DNA of 64,000 nucleotides, taken from positions 1-64,000 of the forward strand of contig SHYY01000006.1 of assembly GCA_009692555.1 (NCBI GenBank), given 5' to 3'. Shown in pieces: positions 26,933 through 36,947 of the stretch. The position numbers were made by a program, and so were the translations under genes. How positions within the stretch are numbered: the stretch's first letter is position 1; each line of letters begins with the position of its first letter. This DNA is from Myxococcales bacterium. Lineage in GTDB: Bacteria > Myxococcota_A > Polyangia > Palsa-1104 > SHYY01. The notes under the pieces are model-generated. The model searched no databases. It saw only the letters and a list, made by a program, of their open reading frames with translations, and was not told where the DNA came from.

Positions 26933-29116
26933 TCAATCGAAGATCACCCCCAGCAGGCTCGACCGGTCGTCGCTCCAGTCCACCACTTTTCCACCGTCTT
27001 CGAGCGCCTTCCAATCCGCATGCTCCAGGGCCTCGATCGCCGCCCGGTCGCGCGAGACCGCCACCACCACGCTCGGCGTGGCGCGCTCCTTCTTCAGCTG
27101 CTCGTCCGGCTGGAAGCGCCGGATCGCCGCGCGCACACCGAGCGTCCTGGCGCCCCCGCGCAAGACCCGCGAGAGGTCCATGTAGCGATTGCTGATGTGC
27201 ACGAGCAGCACCCCGTGCGGCGTCAGCTTGTCGAGGTACAGGCGGAGCGCGTCGACGGTCAGGAGGTGCACCGGGATGGCATCGCTCGAGAAGGCGTCCA
27301 TCACCAGGAGGTCGAAGCTCTGATCGGGGACCCGGGCGAGGGTCAGGCGCGCATCGCCGAGCACCGTCTCCACCTCGCCCTTCGCGTCGGCGAGGAAGGT
27401 GAACCACCCGCGCGCCATCGGCTCGACCGCGGGATCGATCTCGAAGTAGGTCACGCGCTGCCCGGGACGGGTGAGCGCGGCGATCGATCCGGCGCCGAGG
27501 CCCACCACGCCGATCCGCGCGCCGTCTTTCTGTGCCAGCACCGCCGCGCTCATCGGCGCCTTCGGGTGGTAGTAGGCCACCGGCTTGCGCTCCAGCGGAT
27601 CGATGATCTGGATCCCGTGCAGCGTCGTGCCGTGGACCATCATCCGGCGGTCACCGTCGTCGGAGACACGCAGCACGCCGAAGAAGCTCCGCCGCGCCTC
27701 GAGCAGCCGCGAGTCGGTGGCGAAGCCGAGCACCACGAAGCCCGCCACCGTCGCGCAGGCGAGCGGAAACTGACCGGGCAGCTGCCACAGCGCCATCCCG
27801 ATCAGCAGCACCACCAGCGGGATCACGAACCAGTGATCGTGGTACTCGGGCCGCCCGTAGCGAAGCTGCAGCACCGAGAGCGCCAGCGCTGCCGCCATCG
27901 CCGCCGGGCCGAGCCAGGTGATCGGTTTTTGCAATGCAGCAAAGAGCGCGACGCCGCGATCGCGCAGCGCGAAGGCGAAGGCGAGCAGCGCGAGGGTGAT
28001 CGGGTACTCGGCGACGCTCTTGAAGAGGAGCGGCGCGACGATGTTTCCGAACAGCCCGCCGAGGAAGCCACCGACGGAGATCCACAGGTAGAACTCGGTC
28101 AGCTGCGCCGGCGGGGGGCGGTCGCGGGCGAGGTCGCCGTGGCAGATCCAGCAGCCGAGGAAGAGCGATCCGAGCGGCGGCGTGACCTCCAGCCACAGCA
28201 CCGCCCCGTGCCCCCACGGCAGCGGCGTCAGCGCGAGGGTGACGAAGAACATCGCGAAGATCTCCAGGCGGTCGCGCGGGTAGGGCGCGCGCGGGAGGAA
28301 GGCGATGATGAAGCTCGCGAGGTAGATCCCGAGCGGGACGGTCCACAAGAGCGGCACCGCGGCGAGGTCGGTCGAGATGCGCAACGACACCGCCAGGAGC
28401 AGGCCCGACGCCACCGCCGCCCGGAACACCCAGCGCCCCCGCTGCGGCCAGCCGATCGCCGGCAGCGGCACCGCCACCGACGCGCCGGCGCTCTCCTGTG
28501 ACCCCGGAAGGCCGGACGGTCCCCCCGACGCACGCCGAGCCGCGAACATGCTGGCGAAGGTGAGGGCAACGAAGAGGAGGTAGCCGGCGGCCCACAAGGT
28601 CGCCTGCGCGCGGAGGCCGATCCGCGGCTCGATCAGGAGCGGATAGGCGCCGAGCGCGCACAGCGAGGCCGCGTTCGAGGCCGCGTAGAGGAAGTAGGGA
28701 TCGTCCGGTGAGCGCAGCGTGAACCAGCGCTGCACCAGGCTGCTGTTGGTCGAGAGCACGAAGAAGGGCAGCCCCACCGACGCCAGCAGGGCCACCAGCA
28801 GCGCAGGCACCGGCCACGCTCCCGGCGTCGGCGCGAAGCGGGCCGCGATCACCGGCGGGAGCATCACCAGCGGGAGCAGCAGCAGGAGCCCGTGGACCAG
28901 CATGTGGCGCCGCGTGCCGAGCAGCCGATCGCCGAAATGGCTGTAGGCGTATCCCGCCAGCAGGAGCGTCTGGAAGAACAGCAGGCAGGTGTTCCACACT
29001 GCCGGCCCGCCGCCGAACCACGGCAGCGCCATCTTGGCGATCATCGGCTGGACGAGGAAGAGCAGGAAGGCGCTGGTCGCGATGCTGCCGACGAACGCCG
29101 GAGAGCCCGATCGCAT
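26933..29116 (-). CDS. Fused MFS-like membrane domain / spermidine synthase-like protein
   Basis: Multi-TM N-terminus (FLLFLVQPMIAKMALPWFGGGPAVWNTCLLFFQ) and C-terminal VVGLGAGSIAALTRPGQRVTYFEIDP, DLLVMDAFSSDAIPVHLLT. Confidence 0.92.
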   Translation of the reverse strand: MRSGSPAFVGSIATSAFLLFLVQPMIAKMALPWFGGGPAVWNTCLLFFQTLLLAGYAYSHFGDRLLGTRRHMLVHGLLLLLPLVMLPPVIAARFAPTPGAWPVPALLVALLASVGLPFFVLSTNSSLVQRWFTLRSPDDPYFLYAASNAASLCALGAYPLLIEPRIGLRAQATLWAAGYLLFVALTFASMFAARRASGGPSGLPGSQESAGASVAVPLPAIGWPQRGRWVFRAAVASGLLLAVSLRISTDLAAVPLLWTVPLGIYLASFIIAFLPRAPYPRDRLEIFAMFFVTLALTPLPWGHGAVLWLEVTPPLGSLFLGCWICHGDLARDRPPPAQLTEFYLWISVGGFLGGLFGNIVAPLLFKSVAEYPITLALLAFAFALRDRGVALFAALQKPITWLGPAAMAAALALSVLQLRYGRPEYHDHWFVIPLVVLLIGMALWQLPGQFPLACATVAGFVVLGFATDSRLLEARRSFFGVLRVSDDGDRRMMVHGTTLHGIQIIDPLERKPVAYYHPKAPMSAAVLAQKDGARIGVVGLGAGSIAALTRPGQRVTYFEIDPAVEPMARGWFTFLADAKGEVETVLGDARLTLARVPDQSFDLLVMDAFSSDAIPVHLLTVDALRLYLDKLTPHGVLLVHISNRYMDLSRVLRGGARTLGVRAAIRRFQPDEQLKKERATPSVVVAVSRDRAAIEALEHADWKALEDGGKVVDWSDDRSSLLGVIFD

Positions 29117-29179
29117 CCGCGGATTCTAGAGGGAGGTGCGGCGGATAGCGAGGGTGGGGGTGCTACTCTAACAGGGAGG

Positions 29180-29785
29180 CTACTTTCCCCGCTTCGGCGG
29201 CTTCTCGGACCTCTCACTCTTCGCCTGCGCGTGCTCGGCCGGCGTGTCGATGTCCTCCACCACCCCCGCATCCTCGACGTCCACATAGACCACCGAGGCC
29301 CGGTGCTCCTCGAGCAGCCCGCGCAGCCCGGCCTCGGCCGGCAGCCCTGCGATCGCCGCGAACAGCGTCCGCGGCACGCGCACCGGGTGGCCGCCCTTGC
29401 CGGCGTGGCGCGGCACGATGATCTTGCCGGGCGCCCCGTCGAGGATCCGCCGCACCGTCTCCTGCTTGACCCGCGGCAGGTCGACCGGCCACAGCAGGAT
29501 CGCCAGCGTGTTGCTCGGCAGCGACGACACCGCCGACTGCACCGACGTCAGCATCCCCGGCGACGGATCGGGGTTCCACACCGACACCGTCCCCGGCGGC
29601 AGCTTGGCCTTGATCGCCGCACCGTCGGGTGGACCGATCACGATCATCACGCCGGCGGTCCCGGCCGCCCGCGCGGTGACCGCGATCCGGCTCATGAAGG
29701 TGGCGCCGTCGAGATCGAGCAGCGCCTTCGGGCTGCCCATCCGGGTGGAGGCACCGGCGGCGAGGACGATCGTCTGGATGCTCAT
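29180..29785 (-). CDS. MobA/MocA-like nucleotidyltransferase
   Basis: IQTIVLAAGASTRMGSPKALLDLDGATFM, LLWPVDLPRV, HAGKGGHPVRVPRTLF. Confidence 0.9.
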   Translation of the reverse strand: MSIQTIVLAAGASTRMGSPKALLDLDGATFMSRIAVTARAAGTAGVMIVIGPPDGAAIKAKLPPGTVSVWNPDPSPGMLTSVQSAVSSLPSNTLAILLWPVDLPRVKQETVRRILDGAPGKIIVPRHAGKGGHPVRVPRTLFAAIAGLPAEAGLRGLLEEHRASVVYVDVEDAGVVEDIDTPAEHAQAKSERSEKPPKRGK

Positions 29786-29819
29786 GCGAAGCTCCTTTGT
29801 CCCGAGGCGAGGCCCGACA

Positions 29820-30662
29820 CTACCACGTCCCCGACCCCGGGGGATCCTGTGGATCCGCCGGCCTTCGCGCGGCGCGCACCTGGATCAGCTCGGCGACGAT
29901 CGCCACGGCGATCTCCTCGGGCGTCTGGGCCCCGATGGAGAGCCCGATCGGCGCATGCATCCGCTCGCAGCGCGCCGGTTCGACTCCCTTGCAGGCGAGG
30001 CGCTCCTTGAACAGCGCGATCTTCCGGCGCGATCCGATCAGCCCGAGGTAGGCCAGGTCGCGTCCGATCACCGCCTCCAGCAGACGCTGGTCGAGGGCGT
30101 GATCGCGCGTCACGATCACCACGTAGGTGCGATCGTCGAGCGGAAACGTCCAGTCGCGGGGATCGAAGCTGTCCTCGATCCGGGCGTCGGGAAAGCGCTC
30201 CCGCGAGGCGTACTCCTCGAGCTCGTCGACGACGATCGGCGCGAAGCCCACCGAGCGCGCCAGCGGCACCAGCGCCCGCGCGACGTGCCCCGCTCCGAAC
30301 ACCACCAGCGGAGGCTCCGGCACCATCGGCTCGCAGAACACCTCCATCTCGCCGCCGCAGCACATCGCCAGCTCGTGCGTCAGGTGATAGCGGAGCAGCC
30401 TCGGCCGCGCCGCCGCGCCCTCGGTCAAGAGCGCCATGCAGGCATCCACCACCTCCTTCTCGATCCGTCCACCGCCGATGGTGCCAACGATCCCGCCGCG
30501 CCCGTCGGCCCGCACCACCAGCATGCGCGCCGCGTCCTTCCGCGGCGTCGACCCCTTGGTCCTCACCACCGTCGCCAGCACACAGGGCTCGCCCGCCCTG
30601 CGCAGCCGCACCAGCTCGTCGAACACGTCGGGCGGCGCCGGACGCTTGGGGATCGCGCTCAC
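29820..30662 (-). CDS. XdhC/CoxI-family protein
   Basis: EPCVLATVVRTKGSTPRKDAARMLV, GTIGGGRIEKEVVDAC, CCGGEMEVFCEP, VVFGAGHVARALVPLA, YLGLIGSRRKIALFKERL. Confidence 0.95.
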   Translation of the reverse strand: MSAIPKRPAPPDVFDELVRLRRAGEPCVLATVVRTKGSTPRKDAARMLVVRADGRGGIVGTIGGGRIEKEVVDACMALLTEGAAARPRLLRYHLTHELAMCCGGEMEVFCEPMVPEPPLVVFGAGHVARALVPLARSVGFAPIVVDELEEYASRERFPDARIEDSFDPRDWTFPLDDRTYVVIVTRDHALDQRLLEAVIGRDLAYLGLIGSRRKIALFKERLACKGVEPARCERMHAPIGLSIGAQTPEEIAVAIVAELIQVRAARRPADPQDPPGSGTW

Positions 30663-32251
30663 TGGCCGAGCCGGACCGTCCGGCCGGGCCGCGCGCGCGT
30701 CGGCCGCCCATCCGCCACCACCAGCGCCCCGTTGACAATCACATGCTGGATCCCGATCGGGTAGCGGACCGGATCCTCGAACGTCGCGGTGTCCGCCACC
30801 GTCGCCGGATCGAACACCACCAGGTCGGCGATCAGCCCCTCATCGATCGCTCCGCGATCCGGCAGGTGCATCGCCGCCGCGGCCAGCGAGGTCACCTTGC
30901 GGATCATCTGGGGCAGCGAGAGAACCTGCTGCTCGCGCACGTAGCGTCCCAGAAGTCGCGGGAAGGTCCCGTAGGCGCGTGGATGCGGCCGCCCACCCAG
31001 AAGCCCGTCGCTGCACCCGTTCACCCACGGCAGCGTCATCAGGCGCGCGACCACCTCCTCGGACTGCGAGAAGCTGATCATCGCCACCGCCATCCGCTCG
31101 CTCGCGAGGAGGTCGAGCGCGAACTCGAGCGGGTCCGGAGCGCCCGCCGCCGCCGCCGCCGCCGCCACGGTCTTCCCGAGCAGCTCCGGGCGCCTCCCCG
31201 ACGGGACATCGGCGATCACGATCCCCCCCGGCCCGGTCCACGACCAGAAATTGTCCCACGCGCCCGGCCCGTCATGCTGCATCGCAGCACGGAGCTTCGC
31301 CCGCTCCTCCGGGGAGGCGAGCCGGGCCAGCGTCTCCTCCGTTCCGCCGGCGTGCGCCCACGGCGGAAGGATCGCTCCGAACAGCGTCGACCCCGCCGCA
31401 TAGGGGTACTGATCGGCCGTCACCCGCAGCCGGTCCTCGCGCGCCGTCTCCACGCGCGCTACCACCTGCTCGACGAGCGGCCAGTTTCGCCGTCCGGCGA
31501 TCGTGAGGTGCGAGAGGTGCAGATGAACCCCCGTCTCGCGCGCCACGCCGATCATCTCATCGAGCGCCTCGAGGATGCGGTCCGACTCCCACCGGAGGTG
31601 CACCGCGAACACCCCGCCCTTGCGCGCCACCTCGCGGCCCAGCGCCACCAGCTCCTCGGTTGCTGCATAGCAGCAAGGCGGGTAGCCGAGCCCGGTCGAC
31701 ATCCCGAGCGCCCCATCCGCCATGCCGCTCCCGAGCAGGGCGACCATCAGGTGCAGCTCGTCCTCGGTCGGCGCGCGGTCCAGATCGCCCATCACATAGG
31801 TGCGGATCGCCCCGTGCGGCACGAGGTACGCGCTGTTCACCGCCGCACCGCTGCGATCGATCGTCCCGAGGTAGTCCGCCACCGAGCGCCAGTCGCGCAC
31901 CAGGAACGGATCCCCGAGCAGCCCGGCCAGCTTCCGCCGCGTGCGCTCCACGTCCGCCGCGCGCACCGGCGCCACCGAGAGCCCGTCCTGCCCCAGCACC
32001 TCCAGCGTCACCCCCTGCCGCACCTTCATCGGCAGGTCCGGGTCGGCCAGGATCTGGAGGTCCGAGCGGGAGTGGGTGTCGATGAAGCCGGGGCAGACGA
32101 CCATCCCCCCGCACTCCACCAGGTCGCCGCCCTGCGTCATATCCGGCCCCACCGACACGATCCGGTCGCGGTAGGTGATGATATCGGCTGCGTACGCCGG
32201 GGCGCCCGTACCGTCGATGACCAGGCAGTTACGGAGGTGAAGACGCTGCAT
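30659..32251 (-). CDS. N-acyl-D-amino-acid deacylase / D-aminoacylase-type amidohydrolase
   Basis: LVIDGTGAPAYAADIITYRDRIVSVG, VVCPGFIDTHSRSDLQILADPDLPMKVRQGVTLEVLGQDGLS, GLGYPPCCYAATEELVALG. Confidence 0.92.
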   Translation of the reverse strand: MQRLHLRNCLVIDGTGAPAYAADIITYRDRIVSVGPDMTQGGDLVECGGMVVCPGFIDTHSRSDLQILADPDLPMKVRQGVTLEVLGQDGLSVAPVRAADVERTRRKLAGLLGDPFLVRDWRSVADYLGTIDRSGAAVNSAYLVPHGAIRTYVMGDLDRAPTEDELHLMVALLGSGMADGALGMSTGLGYPPCCYAATEELVALGREVARKGGVFAVHLRWESDRILEALDEMIGVARETGVHLHLSHLTIAGRRNWPLVEQVVARVETAREDRLRVTADQYPYAAGSTLFGAILPPWAHAGGTEETLARLASPEERAKLRAAMQHDGPGAWDNFWSWTGPGGIVIADVPSGRRPELLGKTVAAAAAAAGAPDPLEFALDLLASERMAVAMISFSQSEEVVARLMTLPWVNGCSDGLLGGRPHPRAYGTFPRLLGRYVREQQVLSLPQMIRKVTSLAAAAMHLPDRGAIDEGLIADLVVFDPATVADTATFEDPVRYPIGIQHVIVNGALVVADGRPTRARPGRTVRLGQ

Positions 32252-32367
32252 GGTGAGCGGTGCGAAGCCTACCACGCGCTGCGAGCATTTTAATATGCTT
32301 GCCTTTCCCCGAGATCGTGTATCGTGCGCCTCGCAGGGTAGGACATAGGCCCACAAGGAGATTTGAA

Positions 32368-34563
32368 ATGAAGCGATCGCTTGGTTGGATGGTTTCCTTT
32401 GGTTTGGCTTTCGCCGCGGTCGGTTGCGGTGGTGACAGCGCCCCCGACTTCGGGCCCAACCCCGCCGACATGGCGGTGGCCAAGACCGACGGCGGCAAGG
32501 GTGACATGGCGGGCGCCAAGCCCGACCTGACCACCGTCGAGGGCGACGATATGCCGGGCGTCGTGGAGGACCTCCTCGGCGACGAGGACCTCGGCGGCGA
32601 AGCGGACCTCACCGTCGGCGACGTCGACATGGCGATGCAGCCCGCGGCCGACATGGCGATGCAGCCCGCGGCCGACATGGCGATGCAGCCCGCGGCCGAC
32701 ATGGCGATGCAGCCCGCGGCCGACCTGGCGGTGCAGCCGGGCAAGGACATGGCGATGGCCGCGGCAGACCTGGCGATGATGGCGCCGAAGGACATGGCGA
32801 CCGCCCCCGCCGACATGGCGACCAAGCCCTGCACCTTCCCCGCGGCCGGCGTCCTCACCCCGCGCACCTGGGCCAAGGAGAGCCCGACCACGCCCGCCAA
32901 CGCCCCCTGGCGCAAGGTATGGGGCGCCAGCGCCAACGACGTCTATCTGGTCGGGCAGAACGGCCAGATCGCCCATAGCAGCGACGGCAACACCTTCACC
33001 GCGCAGGTCTCGGGCGCGCCTGGCAACATCACCTTCTACGGGGTGTGGGGCTCCTCCGCGACCGACATCTACGCGGTCGGCTCGGCGGGCGCGATCCTCC
33101 ACTCCACCGGCAACGGCGTCTGGGCGCAGCAGCTCTCGGGCGTCTTCACCGATCTGCGCGCGGTGTTCGGCGTCGCCGCGAACGACGTCTACGCCGTCGG
33201 CAACGGCGGCGTGATCCTCCACTCGATCGGCAACGGCACCTGGACCAAGGCGGTCAGCGGCACCAACCTCGATCTTTACTCGGTGTGGGCCGCCAACGGC
33301 AACAACGTCTACGTCGGCCGCAGCGACGGGCAGGCGCTCTTCTCGACCGGCAACGGCATGTGGGCCGGGCAGATGACCGGCGCCAACACCGCCATCCGCG
33401 GCATCTGGGGCGCGAACTCCAAGGACGTCTACGCGGTCAGCTACGCCGGATCGATCTTCCACTCGATCGGCGCCGGGGTGTGGACGTCGCAGCGCCAGGG
33501 CCAGACCGGTGGCCTCCTCGACATCTTCGGACGCAGCGGCTTCGACGTCTACGCCGTCGGCGAGAACGGACAGATCTTCCGTTCGCAAGGGGCTGGCCAG
33601 TGGGTCACGCAGGTCTCTAACCAGAACAACGGCATCCTCGAGGGCGTCTGGTCGGCCGGCGGAGTGAACCCGATCATCGTCGCCGGCTTCCCGGGGAACG
33701 GCGGCGGCGGGATCATCATCGGCAGCACCGGCAACGGCACCTGGACGCTGAAGAACCAGGCGCTCCCGGTCACCGAGTTCAACGGCATCGCCGCCGCCGA
33801 CGCGACGCACCTCTACGCGGTCGGCCAGGCAGGCCGGATCGTGTCCTCCAACGGCTCCGGCACCTGGAGACCGGAGACGAGCGGTCTGGCCACCGAGCTG
33901 TGGGGCACCTGGGCCGCCAGCGCCGCCGCGATCTGGGCGGTCGGCGAGGCCGGCGCGATCATCAAGTCGACCGGCAACGGCACCTGGACCAAGGAGACCA
34001 GCGGCACCAACCAGCTCCTCTACGGAGTGTGGGGCAGCGACGTCAACAACCTCTACACCGTCGGTACGGGCGGAACGATCCGCCACTCGAAGGGCAACGG
34101 CCTGTGGGCCGCCGAGCAGAGCAACACCGTGAAGAACCTCCACGCCATCTGGGGCTCGGGCCCGACCGACATCTACGCCGCCGGCGACGGCGTGATCCTC
34201 CACTCGGTCGGCGCCGGCGTGTGGACCGCGCAGGTGGTGCCGCAGAACGTCTCGTTCTGGGGCCTCGCCGGCCGCAGCGCGATGGATATCTACGCCGTCG
34301 GCCAGGTCGGCGCGATCTACCGCAGCCGTGGTGACGGCTGCTGGATCGCCATCGCGAACCCCGCCAAGAACGACCTGTGGGCCGCCTATGCCACCGCCAC
34401 CGACGTGTACGCCGCGGGCTCTGGCATCGTGCTCCACTCGGCCGGCGGCAGCTTCGCCACCGAGATGACCGGTCTCGCCGCCACCCAGCTCTTCGCCATC
34501 GGCGGGACCGGCGCCAAGGTGTACGTCGGCGGCGCCGCCTCGACCATCGCCCGCGGTCAGTAG
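32368..34563 (+). CDS. Secreted lipoprotein with DMA-rich linker and ~40-45-aa propeller-like repeats
   Basis: RBS aaggag then ATG; lipobox AAVGC; (DMAMQPAA)n; repeated DVYAVGxxGxIxHSxGNGxW. Confidence 0.9.
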   Translation: MKRSLGWMVSFGLAFAAVGCGGDSAPDFGPNPADMAVAKTDGGKGDMAGAKPDLTTVEGDDMPGVVEDLLGDEDLGGEADLTVGDVDMAMQPAADMAMQPAADMAMQPAADMAMQPAADLAVQPGKDMAMAAADLAMMAPKDMATAPADMATKPCTFPAAGVLTPRTWAKESPTTPANAPWRKVWGASANDVYLVGQNGQIAHSSDGNTFTAQVSGAPGNITFYGVWGSSATDIYAVGSAGAILHSTGNGVWAQQLSGVFTDLRAVFGVAANDVYAVGNGGVILHSIGNGTWTKAVSGTNLDLYSVWAANGNNVYVGRSDGQALFSTGNGMWAGQMTGANTAIRGIWGANSKDVYAVSYAGSIFHSIGAGVWTSQRQGQTGGLLDIFGRSGFDVYAVGENGQIFRSQGAGQWVTQVSNQNNGILEGVWSAGGVNPIIVAGFPGNGGGGIIIGSTGNGTWTLKNQALPVTEFNGIAAADATHLYAVGQAGRIVSSNGSGTWRPETSGLATELWGTWAASAAAIWAVGEAGAIIKSTGNGTWTKETSGTNQLLYGVWGSDVNNLYTVGTGGTIRHSKGNGLWAAEQSNTVKNLHAIWGSGPTDIYAAGDGVILHSVGAGVWTAQVVPQNVSFWGLAGRSAMDIYAVGQVGAIYRSRGDGCWIAIANPAKNDLWAAYATATDVYAAGSGIVLHSAGGSFATEMTGLAATQLFAIGGTGAKVYVGGAASTIARGQ
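32629..32724. repeat. 24-bp in-frame tandem repeat (GACATGGCGATGCAGCCCGCGGCC)x4
   Basis: Four near-perfect copies read directly, encoding DMAMQPAA. Confidence 0.95.
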
Positions 34564-34641
34564 CTCCCCGCGAAAACGGACGCCTCGGCCCACGCCGGGG
34601 CGTCCCCTCCTCTCCCTCCCCTTCCCCTGGGTCTTCGGGGA

Positions 34642-35943
34642 CTACCGCCGCCCGATCCCGAAGTAGACGAACCCCGCCGCGCGCAGCTCCGCCGGATCCC
34701 AGATGTTGCGGCCGTCAAAGAGCACCGGCTCGACGAGCAGCTCCTTCAACCGCTGGAAGTTCGGCCGCCGGAACTCGCGCCACTCGGTGAGCAGCGCCAG
34801 CCCGTCCGCGCCCCGCGCCGCCTCGTAGTTCCCGTCGCACAGCTCCACCCGATCGCCGAAGCGCGCCCGCACCGCCGCGTTCGCCACCGGGTCGAAAGCG
34901 CGCACCTTCACCCCCGCCGCGAGCAGCCGCTCGATCACCGTCAGCGACGGCGCCTCGCGCACATCGTCGGTCCCCGGCTTGAACGCCAGCCCCCACAAGG
35001 CGATCGTCCGCCCGCGCAGCCGCGCGCCGTAGTGCGCCGCCATCTTGTCGACCAGCACGCCCTTCTGGCGCTCGTTCACCCGATCCACCGCCGCCAGGAT
35101 CTCGAGCTGCCCACCCGCCGCCTCCGCCGTCGCCAGCGCCGCCCGGACGTCCTTCGGAAAGCACGATCCGCCGTAGCCGATCCCGGGAAAGAGGAACTTC
35201 GGCCCGATCCGCGGGTCCATCCCCATCCCGCGCCGCACGCTCTCCACGTCGGCGCCCAGCCGCTCGCACAGGTTTGCGATATCATTCATGAAAGAGATGC
35301 GCGTCGCCAGGAAGGCGTTGGACGCGTACTTGGTCAGCTCCGCCGAACGTGCCTCCATGAACAGCATCCGATCGTTGGTGCGAACGAACGGCGCGTAGAG
35401 CGCGCGCAGCACCTCGCAGGCCCGCGCGTCGTCGCTGCCGACGATCACCCGATCGGGCTTCATGAAGTCGTTGACCGCGTCGCCCTCCTTCAAAAACTCC
35501 GGATTCGAAGCCACCGCGAACGGCACCTCGCTCACCCGCGCCACCGCCTCGCGGATCTTCTCCGCCGTCCCGACCGGCACGGTGCTCTTGGTGACGATCA
35601 CCGCCCAGCCGGTGAGCGCGCGCCCGATCGCCTCGGCCGCCGCCAGCACGTACGACAGATCGGCCGACCCATCCGGCGCCGAGGGCGTCCCGACCGCGAT
35701 GATCACCACCTCGGCCCCCGCCACTGTGGCGGCAATATCCGTCGAGAACGAGAGCCGCTGCTCGCGCACGTTGTTCGCCACCAGCCGATCGAGTCCCGGC
35801 TCGAAGATCGGGATCTCCCCGCGCATGAGCCGCGCAATCTTCTCGGCGTCGACGTCGGCGCACACCACTTCGTTGCCGACATCGGCGAAGCCCGCGCCCG
35901 CCACCAGACCGACGTACCCCGTGCCAAGCACTGCCAGGCGCAT
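34642..35943 (-). CDS. UDP-glucose 6-dehydrogenase family protein
   Basis: MRLAVLGTGYVGLVAGAGFADVGNEVVCADVD, FGGSCFPKDVRAAL-type motif (GYGGSCFPKDVRA), LWGLAFKPGTDDVREAPSL. Confidence 0.97.
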   Translation of the reverse strand: MRLAVLGTGYVGLVAGAGFADVGNEVVCADVDAEKIARLMRGEIPIFEPGLDRLVANNVREQRLSFSTDIAATVAGAEVVIIAVGTPSAPDGSADLSYVLAAAEAIGRALTGWAVIVTKSTVPVGTAEKIREAVARVSEVPFAVASNPEFLKEGDAVNDFMKPDRVIVGSDDARACEVLRALYAPFVRTNDRMLFMEARSAELTKYASNAFLATRISFMNDIANLCERLGADVESVRRGMGMDPRIGPKFLFPGIGYGGSCFPKDVRAALATAEAAGGQLEILAAVDRVNERQKGVLVDKMAAHYGARLRGRTIALWGLAFKPGTDDVREAPSLTVIERLLAAGVKVRAFDPVANAAVRARFGDRVELCDGNYEAARGADGLALLTEWREFRRPNFQRLKELLVEPVLFDGRNIWDPAELRAAGFVYFGIGRR

Positions 35944-36059
35944 GAACCCTCGCGACGGGGACTCGTCCGCGCGCAGGCGGCGCGTCCCGCTGGTTTGAGC
36001 CGCGCAGCATAGCAGAGGCGAGCCGCCCTTGCGCCGGGGCGCTGTGCTAGAGTCCCGTC

Positions 36060-36947
36060 GTGCGAGTAGCGGCGCTCGACCGAGAGGATCTGGGAGCGAT
36101 CCGGGGGATCGTGGAGGCGGCCTTCCCCCACGATCGCGTGGCCGCGGTGCTCGAGGAGAAGCTCCTCGGACCGAACGGATCGCGCGCCGGAACGACCCTG
36201 GTGGCGTGGGACGGCGAGAGTCCGGCCGGGGTGATCGCCATGGCGGGGCGCTGGATCAAGCTGTTCGCCGTCGATCCCGGCAAGCGCGGCCACGGCGTCG
36301 GCACCGTGCTCCTCGATCTCGCCCGCACGTGGGTGCGCAACCGGGGAGGCGGGGGAAAACTACGTTTCATGGATCACCCGGGAAACTACCTCTCGCCCGG
36401 CCTCGATCTCCGCGAGGTGGCCGGCCGGAGCTGGGTCGAGAACCACGGCTTCAAGGTGGCCTCCGAGAACATCAACCTGCGCGTCTCCCTCGACGGCAAC
36501 CCGAAGGTCACCGAGGAGCGCGCCGCACTCCTCTCCGAGCGCGCCAGGAAGGCCGGCTACGAGGTGCGCCGGGTGGGCCGCGGCGAGCGCGACCTGCTCC
36601 TCCGCGTCGCCACCGAGGCCTTCGCCGCCGCTTGGGCCTTCGAGCTCGGCCGCGCGATGGAGCAGGATCCGCCCGCCGTCTTCGCCGCCTTCCAGGGCGG
36701 GATGCCGGTCGCCTTCGCCGCTCACGACGCCAACAACTCCGGCCTCGGCTGGTTCGGCCCCGCCGGGACGCTCACCGCGCACCGCGGCCACCGCCTCGGC
36801 GAGGCGCTCCTCGTGCACTGCCTGCTCGACGTGCGCGGTCGTCCCGAGGGCGGCGTGATCGCCTGGATCGGCCCGCGCGAGTTCTACGAAAAATCGGCCG
36901 GCGCCGTCGAGGACCGCCGCTTCGTGGTGTACGAGGAGGGCCCGTAG
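36060..36947 (+). CDS. GNAT-family acetyltransferase, probably two-domain
   Basis: KLFAVDPGKRGHGVGTVLLDLA; second similar half GWFGPAGTLTAHRGHRLGEALLVHCLLDVR. Confidence 0.85.
   Translation: MRVAALDREDLGAIRGIVEAAFPHDRVAAVLEEKLLGPNGSRAGTTLVAWDGESPAGVIAMAGRWIKLFAVDPGKRGHGVGTVLLDLARTWVRNRGGGGKLRFMDHPGNYLSPGLDLREVAGRSWVENHGFKVASENINLRVSLDGNPKVTEERAALLSERARKAGYEVRRVGRGERDLLLRVATEAFAAAWAFELGRAMEQDPPAVFAAFQGGMPVAFAAHDANNSGLGWFGPAGTLTAHRGHRLGEALLVHCLLDVRGRPEGGVIAWIGPREFYEKSAGAVEDRRFVVYEEGP

Noticed and set aside
26558-28501. 647-aa plus-strand ORF antisense to the spermidine-synthase fusion
   Set aside because: No recognisable motifs; opposite strand has an intact multi-domain protein.
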